Of a stretch of DNA of 64,000 bases, positions 11,801-21,860 are shown piece after piece. A program made the position numbers and the translations under genes. The DNA comes from Corynespora cassiicola (Eukaryota > Ascomycota > Dothideomycetes > Pleosporales > Corynesporascaceae), in NCBI GenBank assembly GCA_022059125.1, contig JAEUWY010000005.1, forward strand, positions 2,480,001-2,544,000. Reading direction: 5' to 3'. A model generated the notes under the pieces. That model was not told the origin of the DNA and ran no database searches. It worked only from the letters and a program-made list of their open reading frames with translations. The stretch's first letter is position 1; each line of letters opens with the position of its first letter.

Positions 11801-12300
11801 AAAAGAACAATAAACCATAACATGGGGCATTTTCAAACCATTGAAATACTAAATAAAGTCTCTAAAGCGCCCTTTTTGGATCCTTTCGGTCAATATGGCT
11901 CCAGCCGGACGATAGTGAATCGTCTTGACGCTTGTCTGACATCGTATCCATACATCGTCACGGCGCAAGTATGGCTTCTGAATATCTTTTGTAATTGCTA
12001 TACATCTACTGCTGATACATCGAAGAAAGCACGGCAACGCTGGACTGCATCGATAGTAGAGCCTCGTCCATCACTCCTCCCCTCAATTCCCAACTCCGCA
12101 TCCCCAAACCAATCATAGAGCTGCTCAAACTAGGAGCAGGGCCACAAAAGAGTCTCAAGACAGTGTGAGACACTCCCTCAATCACACGGATATCACTCAC
12201 TGCTCCTCAGTCAAAACACAAGACATTATGAGAAGAAATTCAAATTGAATACGTAAAAATCACACGCGGACTGGGGTGTCCAAAATCGCAGACAAACACA
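8891..12300. other. AT-rich gene-free island, RIP-like
   Basis: Base composition drops sharply compared with both flanks. The stretch is full of TA dinucleotides and stop codons in all frames, with no open frame above about 106 codons. No transposon protein is readable. Such islands in Pezizomycotina are usually repeats destroyed by repeat-induced point mutation; that origin is inferred here from composition only. Confidence 0.5.
9361..9422. repeat. 21-bp short tandem repeat
   Basis: GGACATTGTCTTTTTTTATCA occurs at 9361-9381 (one mismatch) and 9382-9402, followed by a partial third copy from 9403. It lies inside the AT-rich island. It could encode a seven-residue repeat, but I see no gene around it. 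Confidence 0.85.
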
Positions 12301-12639
12301 CAGGGGTTGCCCCTAACAAATGAGAAGATGTAACAATCTCCATGTTGGCATTGATGCCCTAACGCACCGGCAAAAGACTATGATACATTGCAATGTCCAG
12401 ATAGACACGCATACTTTTTTTTCTCTCCGCCCGAACATGTTCTGCATGTAATTACTCCCGTGAGGAAGAGAAAGAAAACAAAGACCATGGCCGAGCTCCT
12501 GACAGCATTGAAGGCAACCCCTTGAGGCAGCCATGAGAAAACCACACAAAGGAAATATCGCACAATCGTGCGCGTATGCAACCTGCTCGCTAATCGTTCC
12601 TCCTCATTCCATGCGTGTGCCATCCATGTCAAACTTCTC

Positions 12640-15600
12640 CTATTCTCCACCAGCGCCGGCACCGGCGCCTCCCCGGTTGCCGCCCCTGGGGCGTTTGCCG
12701 CCGCGACCTCCATCCCCGCCGTCGTCATCATGACCACGTTTTTGGCCACGACCGGTTCCTGGTTGGAAGTTCTGTGCGACGGGATTCAGGGCTCCTGGGC
12801 TGTTTGGTCCAGGCTGACCACGACCTCCTCCACGTCCTCGGCCTGCACCCCCGCGAGCAATCTGCGACTGACCTGGACCACCAGCATTGGCTGGTCCGCC
12901 ACGACCCCCAGGACGAGGAATGCCACCACCACGCGGAATGCTGGAAACATTACCTTGCTGGTTGACGATGCTTCGAAGGGCACCGGGACCAGTGCCAACA
13001 TTGTTAGCTGGAGGGCCTTGCTGTTGAGTCGGCTGTTGCTGACCAAAGGGCGAATTGGGCCGAGAGTTGTTTTGATTGAACTGCGCCATCTGGTTTGGAT
13101 TGCCAGAGAAGCCAGGCTGGGGGAGACCAGCGAATGTACCAAAGCCTTGGCCTGCTTGACCAGGCTGTTGGAATGAGTTGCCCATGTTCGGGACTCCACC
13201 AAAAGATGGTGGGCCGCTGAAGGGGTTGCTTCGGATTCCATTCGACTGGGGAATGGCAGTGCCAGGCTGAGGCAATCCAATACGAGATTCAGGTCGGGGT
13301 TGTGACTGGCTAGCTTGGTTTGGCACCACACTCGTCTGCTGTTGACCACTCTGAGCTGGCGGGGCATTGGTCTGCTGCGCAACCTGGTTCGGGGTAGCAT
13401 TGGCCTGTTTTGTGGGCTCCGTCTGTACTGGGGCTGGGGCTGGAGCCTTTGCCGGTGTTGCAGGCTGGGCTGGGGCAGGCTTTGCAGTCTGGGCAACCTT
13501 CCATACCTCTCCCACTGGCTCTTGCGGCGTTTCATCGGCGGCCTTCTTTACCACGTCGATTTGTGCCTGGATACGAGCCATCTTGTTCTTCTGGAGGCTG
13601 TCCCTCGCAGCGAACTTCTTCTCAGCCTGAGACTGAGCTCTGCTCTCGACTTCCTTCTTGGCCTCATCCACCTTTTGCTGAACAATTTGGTTTTGCTCTG
13701 CCTTGATTGCTGCTGTGGCTTCTTCGACCTTCTGGGCAATGGCCTTCTCTTGTTCATCAGCGGTGGGAGCAGGAGCAGCGTCTGCCTGCTGATTCTGAGC
13801 TGCCGCTTCCTCCTTGGCCTCCTTCCTCACTTGCTCCATCCTACGGGTGATATTGCGTCTCATAATGTTCATCGCAACAGTGTTCGACGAGAGCCAATCT
13901 TGGATTTCCCGCTCAGATGCGTCAGGACCGGGCACACCCTCTGACTTGATGGGCTTCTCCTCCTCTCCCTGAGATGCCGGCGCACCAGTGTGCTCTTTCT
14001 TGATACGCTCCAACTCCGCAGCGTATTCGGCCTTGGTCTCCTCAATCAACTTGGCCTTCTCATTATTAGCGTTCCGAACCAATTCGTTCGCCTTCGCCTT
14101 CATCCGTTCCAATTTTTGGTTGGTGCGCGCCTGGAGGTCCGCCATTTCATTATCCTTGTCTTGAATAGTCTTTTCCAGTTGTTGCCTGAGTGCCGCGACC
14201 TGCTCGTCAACCGGTTTCGAGTCGTCCTCTTGAGTTTGGCTAGCGAGGGACGCCGCCATCTCTGCTTGTGTCCGAAGATCATCAATCTCCTTCTGGCGCG
14301 CAGCAATTTCTTCTTTGAGCTTCTCGATTTCGTCAGACGTCTGCGCTGGTGCGGCAGACTCGCCTGGTGCGGTAGACTCGCCTGGTGCGGTAGACTCGCC
14401 TGGTGCGGTAGACTCGCCTGGTGCAGACTGGGATTCGAGTTGTTGAATGCGAGCTTGGGCTTGCTGGGTTTGTTTCTGCGCTTCCAAGAGTTGCGCGTCG
14501 AGGCTAGCAATGCGCTGCTGCAGCTCTCCCTGTGACAAAATTAGTGTACGACATTTCGAACAGGCATTTTTATGACTTACCACCTGGCTTTCGAGCTGCT
14601 GGATGGTTTCCTGCTGGCCTTGGAGTTGGGCATGGTAGGCAGCAGCCTTGCTAGCTTCCTCGTTGGCTTTGTTCTCTGCGGCTTGAACACGAGCCTCCAA
14701 GGCTTCCTTCTCTTCCTTTGAAATGCCGGAGCCCTCGTCGACTTGGCCTTCCTCGTCCATATTCACATCGGCCTTCGTGTTTGCGGTGGCGATGGCCTCA
14801 TCACGGGCGCGACTGACCGCTTCGAGCTCTTGCTGTACGGTAGCAAGTTGCTGGTGCAGCTGTTCCCGCTCTTGGGTGAGTGACTGTATGGAAGCGTCTT
14901 TCTCGTTAGCCACTTGCTTCATGCTAGCAACCTTGCCCTTGAACTGTGCGGTCATGGCCTCACGGCGAGACTGGAAACCGGCCTCCAATTCCTCCTTTAG
15001 CTTACTCTTCTCAACTTCCACACGCTCATCCACACCCTTGAGCTGTTCCAAAGCCTGGTCACGCTCGGTCTGCAAATCTTCGATCTGCTGCTTCAGATCT
15101 TCCAACTCCTTCGGGTCGATGCGGTCATACTTGTGCAGTACGTCCTGGTGGCGCTTCTGCCAACGATCACGGTCCTGCTCCAGGTTTTTGATGTGGCCAG
15201 CACTGAGTTCCAGTTCTCCTTCGGCTTCCTGGACACGAGCATGCAGGGGTTCAATCTGGCTCTGGAGGTCTTCAACCTCCTTGTTCTTTGCGGCCAGTTG
15301 AGCCTCGATGCGGCGGAGGTCGTTGCGCAAAGTCGTGGTGCTCTCACGGTAGACGTTGAGCTGCTCGATGCTCTGCTGTAGAGATTCAAAAGTAGAAGCA
15401 CTGTCCTTGAGGTTGGCACGGGTCTGCTCAGCAATCAACTTCTCCGTGGTGTGCTCAAGTTCGTTCTGGACATGGGTCAACTGAAGCTGCAGGCGGTTGT
15501 TCTCGTGTTCCTTGGCCTTGTGGGACATCTCCAGAATCTCTTTCTCGCGGCGGAGATAGGCGACAATCTGCTGGAGGCCGTTTGAGCCATTATCCGTGCC

Positions 15601-18600
15601 TGCATCAGCCTCGCCAGCGGCTACCGATAGACGGTTGTTCTTGAGTGAAGTGATTTGCTCCTGGTAGTCATCAAACTGCTGAAGTAGCGTCTTGTTGTGC
15701 TCGCTCAAGTCGTTGTACTTCGTCCGAGCCTCGGTGATCTCACGCTCGTAGCGCTCACGCGTAGCGGCCCAGTGTTCCTCGCCCTGCGCCAAAGAAGTGC
15801 GTGCGGCTTCTTCAGAAGACTTGTATTGTACAATCTCGGTTTTGAGCTGATTGTACTCATCGCGAATACTGCGTAGAGTCTTCATGGTTTCTCCATGCTT
15901 GGCCAACTCGTTCTCGTAATCTTGTTGGGCGCGGTTGGCGATGTTGGCCTGGACCCTGACGTTCTGCTTCTCGGTGTCTGCTGCTTCCTTGTAATCATTC
16001 ATCTCCTCCTTGATGTTGGCGATCTCAGACTCGAGCATCTCCTTCTCCTGCGTGAGAAGCAGGCGTTCCTTCTCGCGGTCTGATCTCAACTCAGAGAGTT
16101 CAGTGTTGGTAGTAGCCAGTTCGGACGAGATTTCATCAACTCGCTTCCGGAGATCGGAGATGGTGGATTCGTTCTCGGCCTGGACACGCTCATACTCTTG
16201 CTGAGCAGCGTCGGCAGCATCCATATGGCTCTGCAGGTCTTCTTCAGCCTGTTGGGCAATGCTCTTGTACGCTTCGATGTGGCCATTGGCGGTCTGAACC
16301 TCCTCTTGGGAGCGATCGAGCTTCAGCTGAAGGCTGGAAATTTGAGCAACGAGTTCCTCTTCGCGGGTGGATGCATCATCTGCGTCAGAGCCATTGAGCT
16401 GCTGAGTCGCTCGGGGTTGCAGATTCTGTACACGCTCCTCTGCGTCGCGTAGCTCTGCCTGCAACTCGCTAACGCGCTGTTGGAGTTGGTCTCGTGCCGT
16501 CTTAACAGCAGCCAGCTCCGTGCGAGCATCGTTGTAAGCCCGGGTGAGATCGTCCACCCTCTTGCGGTTCTCGCCCTGTTCGTATTCGCGCCGCAGGTTC
16601 GACTTCTTGTGGTCTTCGATCTCATCGTCCAATTTGCGGGTAGCGATCTGCAGCTCGGCCTCGAGTGAATCGACCCTGGTCTGTAAGCGTCGTCGGTTAT
16701 CTGCTTCGGTAGCCTCGTGCTCGTTGCGCATCGTCTGGATGTCTTGGATAACCTTGCTGAGCCGGCTACGCTCCTCCGCCAACGTCTTGTTCTCTTGGGT
16801 GAGGCGGGTCTCGATGGACTTCCAGAAGTCCTGTGAGGCCTTGAGGTTTGTGTTTTCGCGTACCAGACTATCGATCTGGCTCTTTGCTTCCACGAGTTCC
16901 TCAGCTGTCTGTTGTGTGCGGATGTCCTGCTTCACTGCGGCATCCTGAACTGCGTCTAGGCGTTTCTGGACCTCGTTCTTCTCGGAAATCAGCAAGTCGA
17001 GACGTTGTTGTTGCAGCTGGAACCGTTCCTGTGCCAAAATCTGCTGATTGTTAAGGCGCATCTTTTCACCCTGGAGCTGATTGTTCTCTTTTGCAAGCCT
17101 ATCTACTTGCTGCTTCCATGAAGCTCGGTCGGTGGCGCTCTCCTCCTTCAGCATATCCGAGTGAGCCTGCAAGTCCTTGATGAGCTTGTCGTAACTAGCG
17201 AGCTCTCTCGTATGGGGAGTCTGAGCGACGCTAGGTGTAGTGTCTCGAGGGGGTGGGGTAGCTAAGTCGAGTGATGCGCCATCAGAGCCGGGAGGAAGCT
17301 GTCCACGGCTGGTGACAATGCGACGGTACATGTCACGCTCCTTCTGGAAGCTCTGTGAACGAAGCTTGAGGGAGCGGAGCTCCTCTTCAAGCTGGGCCAA
17401 CTCTTCGCGCACTTGCGCAAGCTCTTTGCGATCCTTTTCCAACTGGTTTGCCTTTTCCCGAGCTTCGGCACCCTCATGACTGTTTGCAACTTCGCGGATG
17501 GTTCGTAGGAGCTCTGCATTCTGGCGTTGCAAGCCCTCGACGCTGTTGAATATGACAAGATGCTTGGCGATGATACGGCCTGTTGGTGTCTCATCGTCTG
17601 CGATTTCGATATCCGGAGCCTTGTTGTTGGCAGCTTCTTGCAGAAGCTGTTGCTGCTGTGGCGTGAGCGCCTCAAGGCCCTGCTCTTGGGCGGTCCGCTG
17701 CACGACGAATAGAGTAACTTGAGCACCGAGGTCACGGAGCTGTTGGCGCTGGAGCTCGATCTCGCGAGCAGCGCCCTGGTAGTCGCCAATGGCCTTACGA
17801 GCTTCCTTCCTTGCCGCCTCCCTCTCGCTGTTAGCCTGTTCAAGAAGGTCCGAAATTTCATCAAAGCTCGTCTGGAGGCGATCGTTTTCTTGTTTCAACT
17901 CTTCGAGTTCAGGCTGCCGACTCTCGAGTTCATCAACCATCTCCTTCATCACAGCGGCCCGGTCCTTGTCACGCTGTCGGAACTGATGGAGTTGGTTCCT
18001 GAGATCCGAGTTCTCGTTGTATAGCTGGCTCATGGTCAGGCCGCGTCGAGAGCCTCCCGGGGTGGACGCAGCAGGTGAACCAGCCCTGCCAGGGGTGTCA
18101 AATGGCCCGTTGAAAGAGCGTCGAGGAGTGCTTGGAGCTTGAGCGGTACTCCTCTGCATCGCCGTCTGCGTATTGAAAGACTCGACCAGAGATTCTAATT
18201 CCTCGATCTTGATTTCTGCGCCACGTAGCTTCTCACGCTCCGACTCAAATTCAGCCTGCAACTGTCCGATCTCTTGTGCGGCAGCATCCTCGACCTGCTG
18301 CAGCTGCACCTGAACCTCTTGTAGACGAGACTTGACTGTCTCGGCGCTTTCCTGGTGGAGTTTGGCGAGACGGCGGGTGTTCTCGAGCTCTTCACGGTGG
18401 AACTCCTCCTTCTGGGCCAGCTCGTCCTGCAGGTTTTGTACGCGCGTCAGTGCCGACTCTGCCGTCTGCTCGAGGTCTGCGAGGCGCTTTCGCTGGACCT
18501 CCTCGGTGCGGCGAAGAGACTCAATGGTCTGCTGGGCGTCTGCGTTGGACCGCTGCAACTCTGCAACCTGGGCATTCTTCTCCTTGCGGAGCTTTGTGCC

Positions 18601-19311
18601 ATTATCGGCGAGCGTCTTGGCCTCGGCCTGGTAGTACTCGAGGTTCTTGTTTAGGAGAGTGATCTCGTGCCGCGCATTCTGTTCGCTTGACTTGGCCTTG
18701 GATGCGTCGTCCCGAAGCGTCTGATTCGCCTCCTCCAGCTGTGATATCTGTGCGCGCAAGTCGGAGATCTTCCGTTGCTGTGCAAGAAGCTCAGCGTTGA
18801 GTCGATCATTGGCGGTCGACTTCGACTCGGTTAGGGCGATGGCATCACGATTCGATGCCTCAAGAGCCTTAATTCGCGATTGCAGTGTCTGTATTTCCGA
18901 GGAGGAGTCGGCCGTGGAGGTTCGCACGTTCTGCAAGTCGGATTCGAGCTGCTGGCGGGCGGTTTCTGCAAATGACGTTAACTTCATTTGTGCGACTGGA
19001 GAATTGGTGCGCGACGAACCTTCTGTAGCCAATTTCTGGCGCAGTTCCTCAGTTTCCTTGCGGGCCTTTTCGGCAGCGGTAGACACGGCGCGCGCGCGCG
19101 TCTCGGCGTTGCGGACGGCAGCCTCGAGCTCCACGTCGGAACGAAGTTTGTCGGACTTGAGCTCGTCGTACTGACGCGCTTTCGCCTCGAGGTGCGGGAA
19201 AAGACTCTGGACTAGCTGCACAGTTGGCTCGGAAAGTAGCGAGTGCAGCGTTGTCTCAGGGACATCGTAGGACGCGGCTAGGTAGCCGACATCAACTGCG
19301 GCGGCCGCCAT
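12640..19311 (-). CDS. MLP1: Mlp1/Tpr-type nuclear pore basket protein
   Basis: A very long coiled-coil protein: about 2206 aa after removing a 51-nt in-frame intron at 14530-14580 (GTAAGT donor, ACTAAT branch, CACAG acceptor). A second 54-nt in-frame intron is possible at 18966-19019 (GTTCGT...TTGCAG). I chose the ATG at 19311 (MAAAAVDVGYLA) although the frame stays open to 19518, because the segment before it looks like untranslated leader. Residues 1 to about 1700 are nearly continuous Glu/Gln/Arg/Leu heptads. The C-terminal 400 residues are Pro/Gln/Asn-rich with SNPFSGPPSFGG-type spacing, then a Gly/Arg tail containing GQKRGHDDD and GKRPRGG, likely nuclear localisation and RNA-binding elements. 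This is the architecture of yeast Mlp1/Mlp2 and animal Tpr, which form the nuclear basket filaments and retain unspliced mRNA. It is transcribed divergently from TFIIE-beta. Confidence 0.88.
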   Translation of the reverse strand: MAAAAVDVGYLAASYDVPETTLHSLLSEPTVQLVQSLFPHLEAKARQYDELKSDKLRSDVELEAAVRNAETRARAVSTAAEKARKETEELRQKLATEGSSRTNSPVAQMKLTSFAETARQQLESDLQNVRTSTADSSSEIQTLQSRIKALEASNRDAIALTESKSTANDRLNAELLAQQRKISDLRAQISQLEEANQTLRDDASKAKSSEQNARHEITLLNKNLEYYQAEAKTLADNGTKLRKEKNAQVAELQRSNADAQQTIESLRRTEEVQRKRLADLEQTAESALTRVQNLQDELAQKEEFHREELENTRRLAKLHQESAETVKSRLQEVQVQLQQVEDAAAQEIGQLQAEFESEREKLRGAEIKIEELESLVESFNTQTAMQRSTAQAPSTPRRSFNGPFDTPGRAGSPAASTPGGSRRGLTMSQLYNENSDLRNQLHQFRQRDKDRAAVMKEMVDELESRQPELEELKQENDRLQTSFDEISDLLEQANSEREAARKEARKAIGDYQGAAREIELQRQQLRDLGAQVTLFVVQRTAQEQGLEALTPQQQQLLQEAANNKAPDIEIADDETPTGRIIAKHLVIFNSVEGLQRQNAELLRTIREVANSHEGAEAREKANQLEKDRKELAQVREELAQLEEELRSLKLRSQSFQKERDMYRRIVTSRGQLPPGSDGASLDLATPPPRDTTPSVAQTPHTRELASYDKLIKDLQAHSDMLKEESATDRASWKQQVDRLAKENNQLQGEKMRLNNQQILAQERFQLQQQRLDLLISEKNEVQKRLDAVQDAAVKQDIRTQQTAEELVEAKSQIDSLVRENTNLKASQDFWKSIETRLTQENKTLAEERSRLSKVIQDIQTMRNEHEATEADNRRRLQTRVDSLEAELQIATRKLDDEIEDHKKSNLRREYEQGENRKRVDDLTRAYNDARTELAAVKTARDQLQQRVSELQAELRDAEERVQNLQPRATQQLNGSDADDASTREEELVAQISSLQLKLDRSQEEVQTANGHIEAYKSIAQQAEEDLQSHMDAADAAQQEYERVQAENESTISDLRKRVDEISSELATTNTELSELRSDREKERLLLTQEKEMLESEIANIKEEMNDYKEAADTEKQNVRVQANIANRAQQDYENELAKHGETMKTLRSIRDEYNQLKTEIVQYKSSEEAARTSLAQGEEHWAATRERYEREITEARTKYNDLSEHNKTLLQQFDDYQEQITSLKNNRLSVAAGEADAGTDNGSNGLQQIVAYLRREKEILEMSHKAKEHENNRLQLQLTHVQNELEHTTEKLIAEQTRANLKDSASTFESLQQSIEQLNVYRESTTTLRNDLRRIEAQLAAKNKEVEDLQSQIEPLHARVQEAEGELELSAGHIKNLEQDRDRWQKRHQDVLHKYDRIDPKELEDLKQQIEDLQTERDQALEQLKGVDERVEVEKSKLKEELEAGFQSRREAMTAQFKGKVASMKQVANEKDASIQSLTQEREQLHQQLATVQQELEAVSRARDEAIATANTKADVNMDEEGQVDEGSGISKEEKEALEARVQAAENKANEEASKAAAYHAQLQGQQETIQQLESQVVSHKNACSKCRTLILSQGELQQRIASLDAQLLEAQKQTQQAQARIQQLESQSAPGESTAPGESTAPGESTAPGESAAPAQTSDEIEKLKEEIAARQKEIDDLRTQAEMAASLASQTQEDDSKPVDEQVAALRQQLEKTIQDKDNEMADLQARTNQKLERMKAKANELVRNANNEKAKLIEETKAEYAAELERIKKEHTGAPASQGEEEKPIKSEGVPGPDASEREIQDWLSSNTVAMNIMRRNITRRMEQVRKEAKEEAAAQNQQADAAPAPTADEQEKAIAQKVEEATAAIKAEQNQIVQQKVDEAKKEVESRAQSQAEKKFAARDSLQKNKMARIQAQIDVVKKAADETPQEPVGEVWKVAQTAKPAPAQPATPAKAPAPAPVQTEPTKQANATPNQVAQQTNAPPAQSGQQQTSVVPNQASQSQPRPESRIGLPQPGTAIPQSNGIRSNPFSGPPSFGGVPNMGNSFQQPGQAGQGFGTFAGLPQPGFSGNPNQMAQFNQNNSRPNSPFGQQQPTQQQGPPANNVGTGPGALRSIVNQQGNVSSIPRGGGIPRPGGRGGPANAGGPGQSQIARGGAGRGRGGGRGQPGPNSPGALNPVAQNFQPGTGRGQKRGHDDDGGDGGRGGKRPRGGNRGGAGAGAGGE
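14357..14424 (-). repeat. 18-bp coding minisatellite in MLP1
   Basis: Four near-identical 18-bp units (plus-strand form GACTCGCCTGGTGCGGTA) encode repeats of APGEST in the Mlp1 protein. They interrupt the coiled coil and form a short hydrophilic hinge just after a predicted helix break. The near identity of units suggests recent expansion, so copy number may vary between strains. Confidence 0.9.
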
Positions 19312-19734
19312 GGTGGATGGACAGTCAGGTGCAGTTGAACGCGCGGGGTTCCTAGCGCATCCTCGGAAGGGTGGGTTGTGAGAGGTGGTGGTGAGTGGGC
19401 GAAAAGGAAGAGAACAAAGGCGCGCCGAGCGAGCCTTTGGTGTGGGCGGGTGCTGGGATGGTGGTGTTGCTGGGAGCTTCAAAGTCTCGTTTGTTTCCCT
19501 TGACGTGAGGTCGCGCACGGACGTCGGCCCTTGGCGCGCCGCCCGAGCCGCATCCGGGCGTGTTGAGCTTGCCAGCGGCCGCCTGGCACCTTCACTTGTC
19601 CTCCAGCTTCACCTGGCCCCGGCCTCTGCAACCGTATCTCTCGCTGCACCTGCCGCCTGTGCGCTCTTTGACTAGACGCCGCACACTCTTCACCGAAGTC
19701 TCCTGGCTCCCTATCCACCGGTCTACCCACAGCC
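19312..19734. promoter_or_regulatory. Shared divergent promoter, MLP1 / TFIIE-beta
   Basis: 423 bp separate the two start codons, which point away from each other. The stretch is GC-rich with pyrimidine runs toward the TFIIE-beta side. I see no TATA box. A bidirectional housekeeping promoter is the simplest reading. Confidence 0.5.
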
Positions 19735-20514
19735 ATGTCGTACCTCAAGCCAACCTCGGCGCCGTCGCCCACGCCTTCCAATGCCTCAACGGGCGCAAGC
19801 AAGCGGAAGCGCAACGACGAGGGCAACACCACTGTCTACTCTCAGCCGGCTGAGACAGGCACGGGCAACCACGTCTACACCCAGCTCACCTATACGATCG
19901 AGCATCTGCGCGGCAATCAAAAATGGCACTCCTTCGAGGACATCATGCAGTATCTCAACATTCCCAAGGGTGATGAGCAGCAGCGCGCCCAGCTTGAGAA
20001 CATGTTCAAGAGCACGAACCCGCAGAACCGCATCGAGTATAGCCCGGCCAACAACAAGTACCGCTACAAGCCCAAGTTCGACATCCGCAATGCGGACCAG
20101 CTCAAAGGCTGGCTGCAGAACCAAAAGCATGCGCAAGGCCTGTCGGTTAAGGATCTCAAGGATGGCTGGGCGAATGTGCAGGAGGAGATCAAGGGTCTTG
20201 AGGACAGGAAGGAGGTGCTCGTAAAGCGCAATGTCAAGGACAACCAGGCGAGGACCGTGTGGAACAACGATCCATCACTCATGAATAAGATGGATCCTGA
20301 ATTTCAGAGCGAGTGGCACAAAACGCTGCTTCCCGCGAACCCCGACGACCTCCGCAGCAAGCTTATCCAAGCGGGATTGAAGCCCTCCAGTGCCCCGCGC
20401 GAGGCTTCGAACAAGCCAAAAGAGAAGAAGAGGAAGGCACCGAGGCGTGGTGGCAAGCAGACTAACACCCACATGGCCAATATTCTCAAGGATTTTTCTC
20501 ATCTCCGAAAGTGA
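19735..20514 (+). CDS. TFA2: Transcription initiation factor IIE, beta subunit
   Basis: A single-exon gene of 259 aa. The first 45 residues are Ser/Thr/Pro-rich with a basic KRKR. A TFIIE-beta core winged helix spans about 45-120 (VYTQLTYTIEHLRG, then FEDIMQYLNIP), with NRIEYSPANNKYRYKPKFDIR as the winged part. A second winged-helix-like segment (LKGWLQNQ...LSVKDLKDGW) follows. The C-terminus is strongly basic (KPKEKKRKAPRRGGK). TFIIE-beta pairs with TFIIE-alpha, recruits TFIIH to the RNA polymerase II pre-initiation complex and helps promoter opening. Length fits the fungal family. Confidence 0.93.
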   Translation: MSYLKPTSAPSPTPSNASTGASKRKRNDEGNTTVYSQPAETGTGNHVYTQLTYTIEHLRGNQKWHSFEDIMQYLNIPKGDEQQRAQLENMFKSTNPQNRIEYSPANNKYRYKPKFDIRNADQLKGWLQNQKHAQGLSVKDLKDGWANVQEEIKGLEDRKEVLVKRNVKDNQARTVWNNDPSLMNKMDPEFQSEWHKTLLPANPDDLRSKLIQAGLKPSSAPREASNKPKEKKRKAPRRGGKQTNTHMANILKDFSHLRK

Positions 20515-20930
20515 TTTTACGATATATGCATAGCGACGGCGTTGATGGTTATTTAATTACACAGGGACACAGGGTTTGTGCATTTTCTAGATTGGATTGG
20601 GTCAACTGTAAAGTATTCAGTTTGAGATCTTGACTAGTCTCATCGTCGCAGAGGTCATTAGTGGGAAGACGACCGGACGTTCTCTGCGCAGCCTCTAAGC
20701 TATATTTGTTACACTACACCAAACTGCCCATTCGTTCTTTTTCATATAGAATTTGAAAATTCAAAGAATGGAAAACATTGCTTACCTCTACTCCGCGCTC
20801 TTATTGTTTGGATCATCGCATGTGCGACCTCAGTTATCAAAAAGGGCCCGTGCTTTGTGACATCAATTCCGCATCGTGAACTTCACGTCCTCCCAAACTT
20901 TCTGCATCGACCCCCAATTGATCCACAAAA
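20515..20930. other. Intergenic: TFIIE-beta 3' flank and COQ3 promoter
   Basis: No coding signal. The stretch is AT-richer than the neighbouring genes and contains no recognisable repeat. Confidence 0.4.
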
Positions 20931-21860
20931 ATGCCTGCAGCACGTCCGGCCATGGCCCTCCGGTCTTTACGAAGTCTCACACATCGTACATGCTCACTCC
21001 GCCCTTCAGCGCACCCAAAATGCGCCCGCCTCACGGCCCTCCCCATCCGTCACCACAGCAGCAACACCTCCACCGCACCCCCCTCCTCCACGCAAAAGTC
21101 CTCCGTCGACCCCACCGAAGTCTCCCACTTCAACGCTCTCGCCTCCAGCTGGTGGGACCCCCACGGCCCCTCGCGCCTCCTGCACCTCATGAACCCGCTC
21201 CGCCACACCTTCATTACGCGCTGCCGGTCCTCGTTCCCAGACGCCCCAACCGCCAACCTACGATACCTAGACATTGGATGCGGGGGCGGCATCTTCGCGG
21301 AGAGCGCGGCGCGCCTGGCGGGTACGCAGAGCGTCACGGCGATCGATCCGACGCCCGAGGTGCTGAAGATTGCGGAGGCGCATAAGCGGAGGGATCCTGT
21401 GCTCTCGGCGCCGGGCAAGTTGACGTATCGGAATATCTCAATTGAGGGGTTGGAGGCGCCGAAGAGCGAGAAGGACGGGTTTGATGTGGTTAGTGTGTTT
21501 GAGGTGTTGGAGCATGTTAGTGCGCCGGCGCCGTTTTTGGAGCAGGCGATGAGGCATGTTAAGCCTGGGGGGTGGTTGGTGATGAGCACGATTGCGAGGA
21601 CGTGGACGAGTTGGTTGGTTACGAATGTGGTCGCGGAGGATTTGCTGGGGATAGTGCCCAAGGGTACGCATGAGTGGAGCAAGTATGTTAATGAACAGGA
21701 GTTGAGGGCGTGGTTTGCGAAGCAAAAGGGTTGGGGTGGGTATGGGGGTATCAAAACGATGGGAGTGGTGTATGTCCCGGGCTTTGGGTGGAGGGAGGTC
21801 AGGGGGAGTGAAGATTGGGGGAACTACTTCTTTGCGGTCAGGAGGGATGCAGAGGTGTAG
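20931..21860 (+). CDS. COQ3: Ubiquinone biosynthesis O-methyltransferase, mitochondrial
   Basis: An uninterrupted frame of 309 aa. The first 45 residues are rich in Arg, Ser and Ala and lack acidic residues, as in a mitochondrial presequence. The start could be the ATG at 20931 or the one at 20952. The mature part opens with EVSHFNALASSWWDPHG, the hallmark of the UbiG/Coq3 family. S-adenosylmethionine motif I is LDIGCGGGIFAESAA (about 113-127). Later motifs are FDVVSVFEVLEHV and VKPGGWLVMSTI. YVNEQELRAWF is also typical. The enzyme performs both O-methylation steps of coenzyme Q synthesis on the matrix face of the inner membrane, within the CoQ synthome. Confidence 0.93.
   Translation: MPAARPAMALRSLRSLTHRTCSLRPSAHPKCARLTALPIRHHSSNTSTAPPSSTQKSSVDPTEVSHFNALASSWWDPHGPSRLLHLMNPLRHTFITRCRSSFPDAPTANLRYLDIGCGGGIFAESAARLAGTQSVTAIDPTPEVLKIAEAHKRRDPVLSAPGKLTYRNISIEGLEAPKSEKDGFDVVSVFEVLEHVSAPAPFLEQAMRHVKPGGWLVMSTIARTWTSWLVTNVVAEDLLGIVPKGTHEWSKYVNEQELRAWFAKQKGWGGYGGIKTMGVVYVPGFGWREVRGSEDWGNYFFAVRRDAEV

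Noticed and set aside
12568..13176. 202-aa and other plus-strand frames across 12.5-19.2 kb
   Set aside because: All are antisense shadows of the long MLP1 frame, with no domain of their own.
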